Below are positions 28,679-37,704 of a stretch of 64,000 nucleotides of DNA, piece after piece (within the stretch, counting starts at the first letter, position 1; every line of letters begins with the position of its first letter). Made by a program: the position numbers and the translations under genes. Source of the DNA: Streptomyces cacaoi (GTDB lineage: Bacteria > Actinomycetota > Actinomycetes > Streptomycetales > Streptomycetaceae). The notes below the pieces were generated by a model that did no database searches, was not told the origin of the DNA, and saw only the letters and a program-made list of their open reading frames with translations. The DNA lies in NCBI RefSeq assembly GCF_006539165.1, contig NZ_BJMM01000023.1:1-64000 (forward strand), given 5' to 3'.

Positions 28679-30336
28679 GTCCCCGTCGGGCGCGTCCCCG
28701 TCCGGAGGCGGCGGACCGGCGCCTGAACTCCGGTGCGGGCGGCGCCCGGGCACGGCGCGCGGCGGGGCAGGTGCGCCGCCCGCCGGTGCCGGGCGCCACC
28801 TATGGGCTCGACGGCGGCGAGGCACCGCCCGGGCCGGAGGGGCGGCGGCCCGCGGCACCGGTGGACCCGGCGGGACCGGCTGGTCCGGTGGACCCGTCGG
28901 CAGGCTCGGCGGGCCGGGCGGATCCGGCCGCACCGGTGGGTCCGGCCGGCCGTGGCGATCCGGCGGAACCGGTCGGTCCGGCGGAGGGGGCAGGGGCAGC
29001 CGAACCGGGGACGGCGGGTGCGGAGGACGCTCGGTGGGGGAGTGACGGCTGGGGAGCGGCGTGGCTGCGGGCGCTGGAGTCGTCCGGGGATCCGGCGCGG
29101 CTGGAGCGCGGCCGGGCGTACGCCCGCGGCGGATCCGTGGCGGCGGTACGCGTGGTGCCCGGCCGGATCACCGCATATGTGCACGGCAGCCGCCCACGGC
29201 CCTACCGTGCCGAACTCCGGCTGCCCGTCCTGTCCGACGAGGCGTGGGAGGGCTTCCTGGACGCCGTCTGCGACCGGCCGGACCTGGTGGCGGCGCTGCT
29301 GGACGGCGGCATACCGCGGGCCGTCGCCGACCGCGCGGCGCGGGCCGGTGCACCGCTGCCGCCCGAGCCGGGGGAGCTGCGTCCCGCCTGCACCTGCCCC
29401 GACCGCGGACGGATGTGCAAGCACACGGCGGCGCTCGGCTACGCGGTGGCCGGGCTGCTCGACGTCGAACCGTTCGCGCTGCTGCTGGCCAGGGGCCGGG
29501 ACGAGGAGAGTCTGCGGGACGAACTGGCCCGGCGCAGCGCCCGTCCGCGCCGCCCGGCAGCGCCGGTCGCCGCACCACCCCGGCGCGCGGCGGCGCTACC
29601 CGCGCGGGGCGTGTACACGGCGCGCGAGCGGCCGCCGCTGCCCGAGCCCCTGCCGATACCCGAACTGCCGGGCGAGCCGGGCCCGTTCCCGGAGGTGGCG
29701 GGCGGGCCCGAGCCCGATGCCCTCGCGTTCCTCGCCGTCGGCGCCGCGGCCCGTGCGCACGAGGCGCTGCGCTTCGCGGTACATCCCGGCTCCACGGGTC
29801 CGGCCGGGGGCCGGGCCCGCGCGGAGGCGGCCCCGGCCGTGGATCCGCTGCCCGAGCTGTCGCTGTGGCACGACACCGTCCGCCTCGCCGCGACCCACCC
29901 CGATCTGGCCGGACGGCGGTCGCTGTCCCCGCTCTTCGCCGAGCTGGCCCGGGCGGCGGGGCGGACGGCGCCGGAACTGGCCCGGGCCGCCGCGGCGTGG
30001 CGGCAGGGCGGCCCGGCCGGGCTGGAGGTGCTGGAGACGGTGTGGGACCCGCCCGCCGGGGACTTCGACCGGGGCCGCAGCGCCCTCGTCGGCCAGGGGC
30101 TGACGCCGGTGGGCATCCACCGCAACCACCTCACGCACCGGGCGGGCGGCCATCAGCTGCGCTACGGCCGCGACGGCCGCTGGTATCCCTACCGCGCCGA
30201 TCCGCTGCCCGCGGGGGCGGAAGCCGAGGAGGGCCCCGCGCCGGGTGACTGGTGGCCCGAAGGCCCGGCCGCTTCCGATCCGTTGACGGCACTGGCGGCG
30301 CTCACCGCCCGGACGGCGGCGACGGGGCGGCAGTGA
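28675..30336 (+). CDS. SWIM zinc-finger protein
   Basis: 553-residue partner of the SNF2 helicase. The GTG start overlaps the helicase stop (GTGA), so translation is coupled. The first ~110 residues are Pro/Gly/Ala repeats. A conserved core follows (WGAAWLRALESSGDPARLER, GRAYARGGSVAAVRVVPGRI). The SWIM finger is CTCPDRGRMCKHTAALGYAV, with the CxC...CxH zinc ligands. The C-terminal ~300 residues include LELARAAAAWRQGGPAGLEV-like helices. SWIM domains bind DNA or protein, and SWIM/SNF2 pairs recur in bacteria, so a joint DNA-remodelling or repair role is inferred and fits the damage-type promoter upstream. Confidence 0.9.
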   Translation: MSPRRARPRPEAADRRLNSGAGGARARRAAGQVRRPPVPGATYGLDGGEAPPGPEGRRPAAPVDPAGPAGPVDPSAGSAGRADPAAPVGPAGRGDPAEPVGPAEGAGAAEPGTAGAEDARWGSDGWGAAWLRALESSGDPARLERGRAYARGGSVAAVRVVPGRITAYVHGSRPRPYRAELRLPVLSDEAWEGFLDAVCDRPDLVAALLDGGIPRAVADRAARAGAPLPPEPGELRPACTCPDRGRMCKHTAALGYAVAGLLDVEPFALLLARGRDEESLRDELARRSARPRRPAAPVAAPPRRAAALPARGVYTARERPPLPEPLPIPELPGEPGPFPEVAGGPEPDALAFLAVGAAARAHEALRFAVHPGSTGPAGGRARAEAAPAVDPLPELSLWHDTVRLAATHPDLAGRRSLSPLFAELARAAGRTAPELARAAAAWRQGGPAGLEVLETVWDPPAGDFDRGRSALVGQGLTPVGIHRNHLTHRAGGHQLRYGRDGRWYPYRADPLPAGAEAEEGPAPGDWWPEGPAASDPLTALAALTARTAATGRQ

Positions 30337-30650
30337 CCAGCGGAGCCGTGACCGCCCGGCGGTGGCAGCGAGGCAGTGATGACTGCTCGGCGGTGACAGC
30401 GCGGTGGCGGGAGCCCTCTGTGCACGGGCAGCGGTGACGGCAGCGACGGCACGGGGTGGCACCGTCGGCAGGGACCACAGGGACCACAGGGACCACAGGG
30501 ACCACAGGGGCCACAGGGACCTCAGAGACCGTAGGGACGGCAGGGACGGGTTCGGGGGCGCGGTCCGGGTGAGCGGTGCACGCCCGGCGCGCGCGTGGGG
30601 GAGCGGTCCCCGGCGGGCGCGGCCGGGGCCACGGCTGATGGAATACCGGT
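30337..30650. other. Intergenic region with 9-bp tandem repeats
   Basis: No gene is supported in this 314-bp gap. It holds degenerate GCGGTGAC/GGCGGTG repeats (30341-30440) and a clean 9-bp tandem array at 30471-30550. No Shine-Dalgarno is obvious before the acetyltransferase ATG at 30651. Confidence 0.6.
30471..30550. repeat. Tandem repeat, unit GGGACCACA
   Basis: Nine successive 9-bp units: four exact GGGACCACA copies (30471-30506), then GGGGCCACA, GGGACCTCA, GAGACCGTA, GGGACGGCA and GGGACGGGT. Non-coding by context. Confidence 0.9.
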
Positions 30651-31478
30651 ATGGAGCGTACGGAGTCCGGCGAACACGCGGATCTGCTGGAGCGGATGGA
30701 GCGGAATCTGGCCGAACACGCCTGTCATCTGCAACGTCACCGGGCCGCCGCCGGGCTCGGCGGTCGGGTGGACGAGAGCGGCGAACTCCTCGTCACCGAC
30801 AGCGGGTTGGCGGACGACACCTTCAACGTCGTCGCCGCGGCCCGGTTCGCCCCGGAGACAGCGGCGTTGCACATCGCTCGGACCGTGTCGTCGCTGGAGG
30901 CGACCGGGCGTCCCTTCTCCTGGTGGGTCGGGCCCTCCTCGACGCCGCCGGACCTGGCCGAGCGGCTGCGCCGGGCCGGGCCGGAGGCGTCCGAGAGCGA
31001 GACGGCGATGTGGCGGGACCTGGACGAGGCTCCCGAACCGCCGCACGCGGGCCCGGTCGTCCGCCCCGTCTCCGACGCCGCCGGGCTCGCCGACTTCGCC
31101 GCCGTCCTCGCCGCCAACTGGGATCCGCCGGCCGCGACCGTGCGCCGCTTCTTCGCCGAGGCGGAGCCCTGGGCGCTCGATCCGTCCTGCCCCGCCCGGT
31201 ACCTGGTGGGGTACGAGCCGGAGGGTACGGGGCGTGCCGTCTGCGCGGCCGAGGTGTTCCTGCACGCCGGGGTGGCGGGGCTGTACAACATCTGCACGCT
31301 GGAGGCCCACCGGGGGCGCGGGTACGGCGGTGCGATCAGCCGGGCGGCGGTGCGGCTCGCCTGGGACGCGGGATACCGGACGGTGGTGCTCCAGGCGTCC
31401 GGGCAGGGCGAACCGGTCTACCGGAAGCTCGGGTTCCAGGAGTGCGGGACCTTCACGGAGTTCGCGCTCGGCGGGTGA
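30651..31478 (+). CDS. GNAT-family N-acetyltransferase
   Basis: Predicted acetyl-CoA-dependent acetyltransferase, 275 residues. The N-terminal half (RMERNLAEHACHLQRHRAAA, ALHIARTVSSLEATGRPFSW) is a degenerate GNAT-like or substrate-recognition region. The C-terminal GNAT fold holds VRPVSDAAGLADFAAVLAAN, ICTLEAHRGRGYGGAISRAA with the acetyl-CoA pyrophosphate loop (RGRGYG), and VVLQASGQGEPVYRKLGFQE. It is flanked on both sides by tandem repeats. Substrate unknown. Confidence 0.88.
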   Translation: MERTESGEHADLLERMERNLAEHACHLQRHRAAAGLGGRVDESGELLVTDSGLADDTFNVVAAARFAPETAALHIARTVSSLEATGRPFSWWVGPSSTPPDLAERLRRAGPEASESETAMWRDLDEAPEPPHAGPVVRPVSDAAGLADFAAVLAANWDPPAATVRRFFAEAEPWALDPSCPARYLVGYEPEGTGRAVCAAEVFLHAGVAGLYNICTLEAHRGRGYGGAISRAAVRLAWDAGYRTVVLQASGQGEPVYRKLGFQECGTFTEFALGG

Positions 31479-31575
31479 CCGCACCGCGTCCGGGCGTGGG
31501 CGGGGTGCCGAGGGTGCGGTGCGGTGCCGCGGGCCGGTGTGGTGCCGAGACCCCGGCCCGGCGCCGGGAGTTGGA

Positions 31576-31612
31576 GGGCTCGGGGCTCGGGGCTCGGGGC
31601 TCGGGGCTCCGG
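31576..31612. repeat. 7-bp tandem repeat
   Basis: About five copies of GGCTCGG lie in the 196-bp gap between the two convergent acetyltransferase genes; no T-tract follows. Confidence 0.75.
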
Positions 31613-31674
31613 CCGGGGGCTCGGTGTCCGGGCGTCGGGCGCCGGGGTCTCGGCCGGGGCGTAAGTGCCGGGGC

Positions 31675-32457
31675 TCAGGCCGGATCGTCCTTGTGCCGGG
31701 CCGCGCGCAGCGGGCGGTGGGTCATGCCCAGGCTCGTGTAGACGGCGCGGGCCGGCACGTTGTCGGTGTCCACCATCAGGGCGGCGCGCCCGTACCGGCC
31801 GACGAGCGCGTCGAGCACGAACGCGCACACCGCGCGCGCCAGTCCGCGCCCGCGCGCCACGGGGTCGGTGACGACCCCGGCCAGAAAGCCGCAGCCGGCC
31901 GCCGACCACGCGTCCGCCGCCACCGCGAGGGGCGCCGCTTCGCCGCCGGCGCCGTGCCCGGCCGGGACTCCGGCCCACCGGTGGACGCCGTCGCGGCCCG
32001 GCTGCGCATACGAGTCGGGGAAGTGGTCGTCGAACAGCCGGGTGGCGCGCTTCGCGGCCTCCGCGTCGAGCCAGCGTGCGCCCCCGTCGGCGGCCGGTCC
32101 CGGAGGCGGCGGTGCCGTGGTGTCCATCCAGTGGAAGACGTGCAGCGGCTCCAGGCCGGGTACGTCCGTGAGCACCGGGTCGGCGAGCCGGGCATCGGCG
32201 ACGAGCCGGTATCCGGGGCCGGTCTCCGCCAGGACGCGGGGCAGCAGCCGGGCCGCGTCCGCCCGGTGGCCGGTCAGCGCCAGGCGGTCGCGCGCCGACA
32301 GGTGCGGGGAGGCGACCGCGACGGCCGTGCCCTCCCGCCAGGCCCGGACGCCCGTACCGAGACAGTCGTGCGCCTCGCGGCCCTGCGCGGCCCAGACGGC
32401 CAGGGCGTCGTCGCCGGAGGCCCGCACGACGTCACTGAGATTCCGTAGCTCTTCCAT
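31675..32457 (-). CDS. GNAT-family N-acetyltransferase
   Basis: 260-residue acetyltransferase starting at the ATG at 32457. The N-terminal half is variable (ELRNLSDVVRASGDDALAVW). The C-terminal GNAT fold has AAGCGFLAGVVTDPVARGRG, with the acetyl-CoA loop ARGRGLARAV, and LMVDTDNVPARAVYTSLGM, the usual beta-6/beta-7 signature with the conserved N-x-x-A-x-x-x-Y. It is convergent with the other GNAT gene, so the pair are not co-transcribed. Longer upstream frame extensions are Gly/Arg-rich and unlikely to be translated. Confidence 0.88.
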   Translation of the reverse strand: MEELRNLSDVVRASGDDALAVWAAQGREAHDCLGTGVRAWREGTAVAVASPHLSARDRLALTGHRADAARLLPRVLAETGPGYRLVADARLADPVLTDVPGLEPLHVFHWMDTTAPPPPGPAADGGARWLDAEAAKRATRLFDDHFPDSYAQPGRDGVHRWAGVPAGHGAGGEAAPLAVAADAWSAAGCGFLAGVVTDPVARGRGLARAVCAFVLDALVGRYGRAALMVDTDNVPARAVYTSLGMTHRPLRAARHKDDPA

Positions 32458-32620
32458 GGCCTCTGTCCGTATCAGGCCGCCGCCGGAGCCGGCACCCCGG
32501 GGCGGCCGGTTCCTTCCGCCCCGCTCACGGCGTCCGCGGCCTCCGCTGTGCCCTGGCGCGTCCGGGGCTCCCGCCTGCTCTTCCGGCAACGGCCGGAATC
32601 ACTCGAAGAGTTGACGGTTG

Positions 32621-34141
32621 TCAGATGCTGCGGAAGAGACCGGCGGCGGCGTGGACGTCGGTGAGGTCCTCGACGGAGCGGAGGTCGTCGCACAAAGCCT
32701 CCAGGACCGAGCCGGAACCGGCGGCGTCCGGAGCGCCGACGGCCAGGCCGAAGAGGCGGAAGCCCAGCCGCCGCCTCGCGTCGTCCCAGTCGCGCCGCCA
32801 CTCCGCGGTGACGGCGCACTCGTCGTCAGTGAGGAGGACGATGTCGCCGCGTGCCCGGGCCGTCTCGTCGAACTCGTCCGCCAGCAGACCGGCCGCCGCC
32901 GTCAGTGGCGCCTGGTAGCTGGTGCCGCCGCCGAGGAAACTCTCCGCGAAGTCCAGGACCTCGGCGGGGTCGGCGGGCCGGTCCGCCGGGAAGCGGAAGA
33001 CGCGCAGCTTGTCGGCGGCGGAGAACAGGATGCCGACGAAGTCCCGCCGCTCGTGCCGGGCCTGGTCCAGCAGTGCCAGGGCGCACGCCTTGGCCCATGC
33101 CTCCCGGGTGACACCGCCGGGCCCCGCCTCGTACATGGAGTGCGAGGTGTCCACGCAGGCGATGACGGCGCCCCGGCCCGAGGACTGCTCGGTCCGGCTG
33201 TCGTAGAGCATCAGTTCCCCGGCCGCGTAGCGCACGGCGAACACCGCGCGCAGCTCCGGGAGGCCGAGATGCGCCAGTTCGGAGGGGATGACGCGGGAGA
33301 GGTCGTCGCCGAGCGTGACACCGACCAGTTCCCCGGTGGCGCTCTCCAGCTTGCGGGCCCGCTCGGCGTCGGCCATCTCCCGGAAGCGGCCGATCAGTTC
33401 GGCCCACCGGGCGAGGCGGCCGGTGCGCAGCCGCTCGGCGAGCCGGGCACGCCGGTCGAACGGCATCCGCTCCAGCTCGCCCGGAGTGACTCCCCAGGCC
33501 CGCATCAGCGTGGCCTCGCCCCGGACGGCCTCGGCGGCCCGGGCCACCGCGGTCCGTGCGGCGGCCCGGGCGCCCGGTACCGCCTCCGCTGCGGTCCGTG
33601 CCGCGCCCCCGGCGGCCTGTGACGCCGGAGCCGCGGACGCCGGAGCCTGGGACGTCTGGGGCCGCGGCGTCGCGGTGGGCGGCGGCGCTCCCGCCGTTCC
33701 TCCGGCCGCCGGGGCTTCGGCGAGTTCGGACGCCCCGGCCGCCCCCGTCGTCCGCGCGGCGTCGTCCCCGGGGTCCCGTGAGCGGTCCAGCAGTTCCCGC
33801 AGGGCCGGGGCCTGGGCGAGCACGGCCAGCGCGGCGGCGTACGGATCGCCGGCCGTCTCGCGGCGCAGCCCGGTGAACTCCGGTGTCTCCACGAGGGCGT
33901 TGACGATGTGGTGGTTGACCAGCCGGGAGGGGGCCATGTCGGCGGGCTCGCGCACCCGGGGGCCGGTGAGCTGGTAGGCGGCCAGGAAGGTGTCGGCGAG
34001 GAGGTCGGCGGCGTGGGCGTGGTGCGTGAGCAACTCCTCGGCGAGTTCGCGTAGTCCGGCCGACTGTGCGTAGGTGTCGCGCCAGGCCATCCGGTCGAAC
34101 ACGTCCGCGACGACGGCGGCCGTGTGCTGCCGGCCAACCAT
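32621..34141 (-). CDS. VWA-domain protein partnered with MoxR ATPase
   Basis: 506-residue protein. Residues ~1-130 are helical (VVADVFDRMAWRDTYAQSAG, AADLLADTFLAAYQLTGPRV). An Ala/Pro-rich linker (~135-195) follows, then a conserved region (RLAERLRTGRLARWAELIGR). A C-terminal von Willebrand A domain has the MIDAS motif VIACVDTSHSMYEAG (DxSxS), with GGTSYQAPL and VLLTDDECAVT supplying further metal ligands. MoxR ATPase/VWA pairs act as chaperone-like systems that load metals or activate partner complexes; the client here is unknown. The ATG at 34141 follows AAGGGG. The upstream gap carries an unusual purine-rich repeat. Confidence 0.88.
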   Translation of the reverse strand: MVGRQHTAAVVADVFDRMAWRDTYAQSAGLRELAEELLTHHAHAADLLADTFLAAYQLTGPRVREPADMAPSRLVNHHIVNALVETPEFTGLRRETAGDPYAAALAVLAQAPALRELLDRSRDPGDDAARTTGAAGASELAEAPAAGGTAGAPPPTATPRPQTSQAPASAAPASQAAGGAARTAAEAVPGARAAARTAVARAAEAVRGEATLMRAWGVTPGELERMPFDRRARLAERLRTGRLARWAELIGRFREMADAERARKLESATGELVGVTLGDDLSRVIPSELAHLGLPELRAVFAVRYAAGELMLYDSRTEQSSGRGAVIACVDTSHSMYEAGPGGVTREAWAKACALALLDQARHERRDFVGILFSAADKLRVFRFPADRPADPAEVLDFAESFLGGGTSYQAPLTAAAGLLADEFDETARARGDIVLLTDDECAVTAEWRRDWDDARRRLGFRLFGLAVGAPDAAGSGSVLEALCDDLRSVEDLTDVHAAAGLFRSI

Positions 34142-34178
34142 GCTCCGCCCCTTCCCGCTGGAAGCCTTCAGTTTCTTG

Positions 34179-34261
34179 CAGCTTCCTTCAGCTTCCTTCG
34201 GCTTACTTCGGTTTCCTTCAGCTTTCCTTCGACTTTCTTTCGGCTTTCCTTCGGCATTCTT
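34179..34261 (-). repeat. Purine-rich tandem repeat between moxR-type and VWA genes
   Basis: Eight 10-11-bp units of the form AAGGAAGCTG (reading the transcribed minus strand). Local A+T is far above the surroundings. In mRNA sense it presents a row of Shine-Dalgarno-like AAGGA blocks. One frame is open through it, encoding Lys/Glu-rich sequence continuous with the VWA protein. Confidence 0.85.
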
Positions 34262-34310
34262 CCGGCGTCGGACTGCTCCGGTGCCGGAGCCCTGCGGTGC
34301 CCCGCCACGC

Positions 34311-35591
34311 TCAGAGCTGGGGCCCCACCGCGCTCGCGTCCACGCCGAGCGCCTCGGTGAGCACACGGGCGCGGACGGCGCGCTGTCGGCCGGTGACCCG
34401 GTCGATGGCGGCGGTCGAGCGGCCGGCGCCCGCGGCCTCCGCACGCAGTTCCGCCAGCCGCCTGCCCGCGGTGGCGAGCCTGTGGTGCGCCTTCTTGATG
34501 ACCCACTCGCTGAGCGCCTCGCGGGACTGTCCGGCCATGGCGTCGAGCTGGGTGTCCAACTCCTCGATGGTGTCGGCCAGATCGAGCGCCTCCCTGGCGT
34601 CCGGGTTGACCAGCTGGAGCACCTCGCGCTCGACGGTGGGGCGTTCGGCGGGGGAGTTCCACAGCACATGGGTCAGTACCGACAGATCGCTCTCGGCGAC
34701 CGCCGGGCGGCCGTCGAGGTACGCGGACGCCTGGAGCAGGGTGACCGCCTGCCGCCAGCGGCGGTCGGAGGCGACGAGTTCCCTGCGGCGCAGGGCGGCC
34801 CGCAGCGTGCACACCGCGTCCACGATCGCGTCCGGAACCGCCACGGACGGGACGCCCTCGGCCACGGCGTGCTGGAGGGCGGCCAGTTCGACCGTGGTCC
34901 GCTCGGGTGCCGTGGGGCGGACGGCGGCGGAGCGGACCAGCGCGGCGAAGTTCGCCGGGTCCTCCAGGTAGCCGACCTCGATCCGTACCAGCAGCCGGTC
35001 GTAGATCGCGGCCGCGTCCTCCCGGTCGGGCAGTTCGTTGCTCGCCGTGATGGCCCCGATCAGGGGGCAGCGGATCGGGGCGCCGCCGTTCTCGGGGTGG
35101 TAGATCCGCTCGTTGAGGTAGCCCAGCGTCTCGTTGAGCGCCGCCGTCGAACACTTGAATATCTCGTCGATGAAGGCGACATGGGCACGTGTGGCGCGGC
35201 CGTCGTACACCTGGCGGTACTCGCCCCGGGCCAGCGCGGCCACGTCGATCGGTCCGAACATCCGGGTGGGCGCGGTGAACTTCGACAGGAGGATCTCCCA
35301 GTAGGCGGCCCCCTCGATCCGGCCCGTCAGCTCCCTGGCCATCTCGGACTTCGCCGTTCCGGGCGGGCCGAGCACCAGCGAGTGCTGCCCGGCCAGCAGC
35401 GTCACCACCAGCGTCCGTACCGCGTCGGCACGTTCGTAGAAGCGCTCCGCCAGCGCGTCACCGATCGCCCGCAGCCTCGCGGCCGTGTCCTGCGCGGACT
35501 GCTGAGCCCGCTGAGCCCGCGGGCTCTGCCGGTCCTGCGCGGCCTGCGGACCCCGTCCGGTCTGCGGACCCTGCGAACCCTGTGCGTTCAT
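34311..35591 (-). CDS. MoxR-family AAA ATPase (RavA-like)
   Basis: 426-residue AAA+ chaperone ATPase. Walker A is LVLGPPGTAKSEMARELTG, Walker B HVAFIDEIFKCSTAAL, sensor 1 GAITASNELPDRED. The C-terminal half contains the RavA-type lid (DRRWRQAVTLLQASAYLDGR) and a coiled helical region (EELDTQLDAMAGQSREALSE). The ATG at 35591 follows GAAGGG; the first ~30 residues are Gln/Gly-rich. It is upstream of the VWA gene by 169 bp on the same strand, the classic MoxR-VWA operon order. Regulation is not visible. Confidence 0.92.
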   Translation of the reverse strand: MNAQGSQGPQTGRGPQAAQDRQSPRAQRAQQSAQDTAARLRAIGDALAERFYERADAVRTLVVTLLAGQHSLVLGPPGTAKSEMARELTGRIEGAAYWEILLSKFTAPTRMFGPIDVAALARGEYRQVYDGRATRAHVAFIDEIFKCSTAALNETLGYLNERIYHPENGGAPIRCPLIGAITASNELPDREDAAAIYDRLLVRIEVGYLEDPANFAALVRSAAVRPTAPERTTVELAALQHAVAEGVPSVAVPDAIVDAVCTLRAALRRRELVASDRRWRQAVTLLQASAYLDGRPAVAESDLSVLTHVLWNSPAERPTVEREVLQLVNPDAREALDLADTIEELDTQLDAMAGQSREALSEWVIKKAHHRLATAGRRLAELRAEAAGAGRSTAAIDRVTGRQRAVRARVLTEALGVDASAVGPQL

Positions 35592-35987
35592 GTGCACCCT
35601 TCGACTCCGTGCCTGCGCGGCCCTGCCGGGGTGACGGGGCAGCCGCGGTACCTCGGCCCTGCGGCCGGGGTACAAGATACGGCCCTGTACGCAAAGGGCG
35701 GGCGCCGGTCGGCCACGGGACGGCCCGGAACGGAAGCGGAATCCGTGCCGGGGTGCCGAGAAGACGGCCAGGGGCTTTCCGTGCTCCGGCGCTGCTCCGG
35801 CGCCGCCTCCGTTGACCAGGTGCTGACCTCGCCGTTGAGCTTCCGTGACCAACAGCGGCACCGCTCTTCACCTGGCGTAGCGGACTCCCGGGCCCGGCGC
35901 TGCGCCCGGGTGTTCGGGCCGAGTAGCCTGCGCCGGACGCACAGGCAGCGCCGGCGGGGGCCGGCGGTACGAGCGAGGAGTGGTCCG
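35592..35987. other. Divergent intergenic region, MoxR ATPase / repeat protein
   Basis: 396 bp with no supported gene. TAGCCT (35924-35929) is a possible -10 box for the rightward gene, but no good -35 box accompanies it. GAGGAG (35975-35980) is that gene's ribosome-binding site. Confidence 0.45.
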
Positions 35988-36731
35988 ATGGCTCTGCGGA
36001 AGCCGACGATGAAGAAACAGGTGGCCGAAGCCATCGCGGGGCAGATGCCCGGTGACCGGCCGCTGGTGACCGTCGCGGCCGTGGCCGGGCCGACGCCGTG
36101 GCTCAGCGTGGGGCTCCTGGCCCTGATAGGCCAGCTCCTGACCAAGTACTACTTCATCACGGTCACCGAGCAGGGGCTGCTGCTCCACCGGATGGCCAGG
36201 TTCTCGCAGCGTCCCAAGGAGATCGTGCACGCGATCCCCCGCGACCAGGCGGCCGCCCTCTTCGGGGAGATCCAGCTCAACCCGCTGTGGAGCGTCTTCC
36301 ACATGATGCTGCCGGGCGGCGCCAAGCCGGTCCGGATCAACATCCACCGGATGTGGCGCAACGAATTGCAGGAGATGATCCAGCTCCTGCGGGGCGGCTT
36401 CCCCGGTCCGGTGCCCGGCGCACCCTCGCAGATGCCGTACCCCGCCCCGCAGGGGTATGTGCCGCCCACTGCCCCGGCGCCCGCACCCGGCTACGCGCCC
36501 CCGCCGCAGGGCTACGCACCCCAGCAGGGCTACGCACCCCCGCAGGGCTACGGCCCGCCGCAGGGCGCCGTTCCGCCCCAGCCCGGCCAGCCCGGCCAGC
36601 CCGGCCAGCCCGGCCAGCCCGGCCAGCCCGGACAGGCACAGCCCCCGCAGCCCCCGCAGTACGGCGGGCACTACGGCGCGCCCGCACCGCAGCACCCGCC
36701 GCAGCCCCCGCAGGGCAACCCCTACGCCTGA
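35988..36731 (+). CDS. Hypothetical protein with membrane segment and Gln/Pro/Gly repeat tail
   Basis: 247 residues, not assigned to a named family. Residues ~1-135 form a conserved-looking domain: MKKQVAEAIAGQMPGDRP, a hydrophobic stretch (PWLSVGLLALIGQLL, ~36-50) and YFITVTEQGLLLHRMARFSQ, which resembles the PH-like YokE/bPH proteins. The C-terminal ~110 residues are disordered, with PQGY repeats (~155-180) and six GQP repeats (~193-210). GAGGAG at 7 bases supports the ATG. Surface or membrane-associated scaffolding is a guess. Confidence 0.78.
   Translation: MALRKPTMKKQVAEAIAGQMPGDRPLVTVAAVAGPTPWLSVGLLALIGQLLTKYYFITVTEQGLLLHRMARFSQRPKEIVHAIPRDQAAALFGEIQLNPLWSVFHMMLPGGAKPVRINIHRMWRNELQEMIQLLRGGFPGPVPGAPSQMPYPAPQGYVPPTAPAPAPGYAPPPQGYAPQQGYAPPQGYGPPQGAVPPQPGQPGQPGQPGQPGQPGQAQPPQPPQYGGHYGAPAPQHPPQPPQGNPYA
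36588..36640 (+). repeat. 9-bp tandem repeat encoding Gly-Gln-Pro
   Basis: About six copies of CCCGGCCAG within the preceding CDS give a collagen-like GQP tract; frame is preserved. Confidence 0.9.
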
Positions 36732-36855
36732 CGCCGCACGGGCCCGCACGGTCCCGGGCGCACCGCAGCGCTCCGGCCCGGACAGCCCGCGGCGTGCCGT
36801 GGCGCCGGGCGGCGCGCCCGTGCCGCGAATCCGGCCGGGGAGAGCGGCTCGTGCC

Positions 36856-37704
36856 TCACTCCCCTTCGGGCAGATGGCTGCGGGGCACGACGACGCGGAT
36901 CCGGGACTGGCCGTGCGGCAGCGCGTCCCAGTCGTCCATGGTGCGGGCGAGGAGCCCCTGTGCCCCGGCGAATCCGATGAGGGTCCCGGCGCGGTAGCGG
37001 AAGTGCTCACGGAGCGCGTCGTACGCGTCCGCCTGTCCGGCGCGGCGCCGGCGTCCCGTCGACTCCCGCTCCTCCGCCCGGTGGTAGGTGAAGTCGAAGA
37101 AGCCACCGGGCTTGAGGACGCGTCGCACATGGGCCAGGCATTCCACGATCAGCTGGGGCGGTGCGTGGGTGAAGACGTCGTGCGCGTGGGCGACGTCGAA
37201 GTGGCCGGCGGGCAGCTGCGCGAAGCGCAGATCGTCCACGAGCGACAGGTAGGGCACCTTGTCCTGGAGGCCGCGGACGGCCAGCATCCGCTGGGCCGCG
37301 TACAGGGCCTCGGGTGCGATGTCGACCCCGTGGTAGTGGCCCGGGGCGAGATAGTCGACGAATCGCCATCCCGCGCTGAGGCTGCCGCAGCCGATCTCCA
37401 GCAGATGGTGCACGGGCAGCAGACCGTGCGAACGCAGATAGCTGAACTGCAACTCGCCGAGGGCGTCCTGGCGTTCGCGTACCGTCGCGCTCGCCGCGGT
37501 GCCCGCCGTCCGGCGTGCGTCCGCCCGGACGACGGCGCGCCGGAAGGCGAGATGGTCGCCGTGCGCGGACCGCAGCAGCCACCGGTTGCGCAGCAGCCGC
37601 CCCGCGAAGGCCAGCGCGCGTACCGGCCGGCGTATGCCGCGGCGTAACAGCGCCCGGAGGGCTCGGCGGCGCGGCACACCACGGGGAGGGGTGTCGTGAG
37701 GCAT
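36856..37704 (-). CDS. SAM-dependent methyltransferase containing a TTA codon
   Basis: 282-residue class I methyltransferase. SAM motif I is HLLEIGCGSLSAGWRFVDYL (~98-117), beta-2 HGVDIAPEALYAAQRML, and later motifs are FDVAHAHDVFTHAPP and VRRVLKPGGFFDFTYH. The N-terminal ~50 residues are very basic (RRRALRALLRRGIRRP) and precede a helical cap. Codon 20 is TTA (37647-37645), the leucine codon read only by the bldA tRNA in Streptomyces; I found no other in-frame TTA in the window. Expression is therefore probably tied to development. Substrate unknown. Confidence 0.87.
   Translation of the reverse strand: MPHDTPPRGVPRRRALRALLRRGIRRPVRALAFAGRLLRNRWLLRSAHGDHLAFRRAVVRADARRTAGTAASATVRERQDALGELQFSYLRSHGLLPVHHLLEIGCGSLSAGWRFVDYLAPGHYHGVDIAPEALYAAQRMLAVRGLQDKVPYLSLVDDLRFAQLPAGHFDVAHAHDVFTHAPPQLIVECLAHVRRVLKPGGFFDFTYHRAEERESTGRRRRAGQADAYDALREHFRYRAGTLIGFAGAQGLLARTMDDWDALPHGQSRIRVVVPRSHLPEGE

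Noticed and set aside
30471..30550. CRISPR-like array
   Set aside because: Units are 9 bp and directly adjacent with no spacers; this is a simple tandem repeat.
31760..31768. Exact TTGTCGGTG damage-type -35 box
   Set aside because: It lies inside the coding region of an acetyltransferase, with no TAnnnT eight bases downstream and no start codon nearby.
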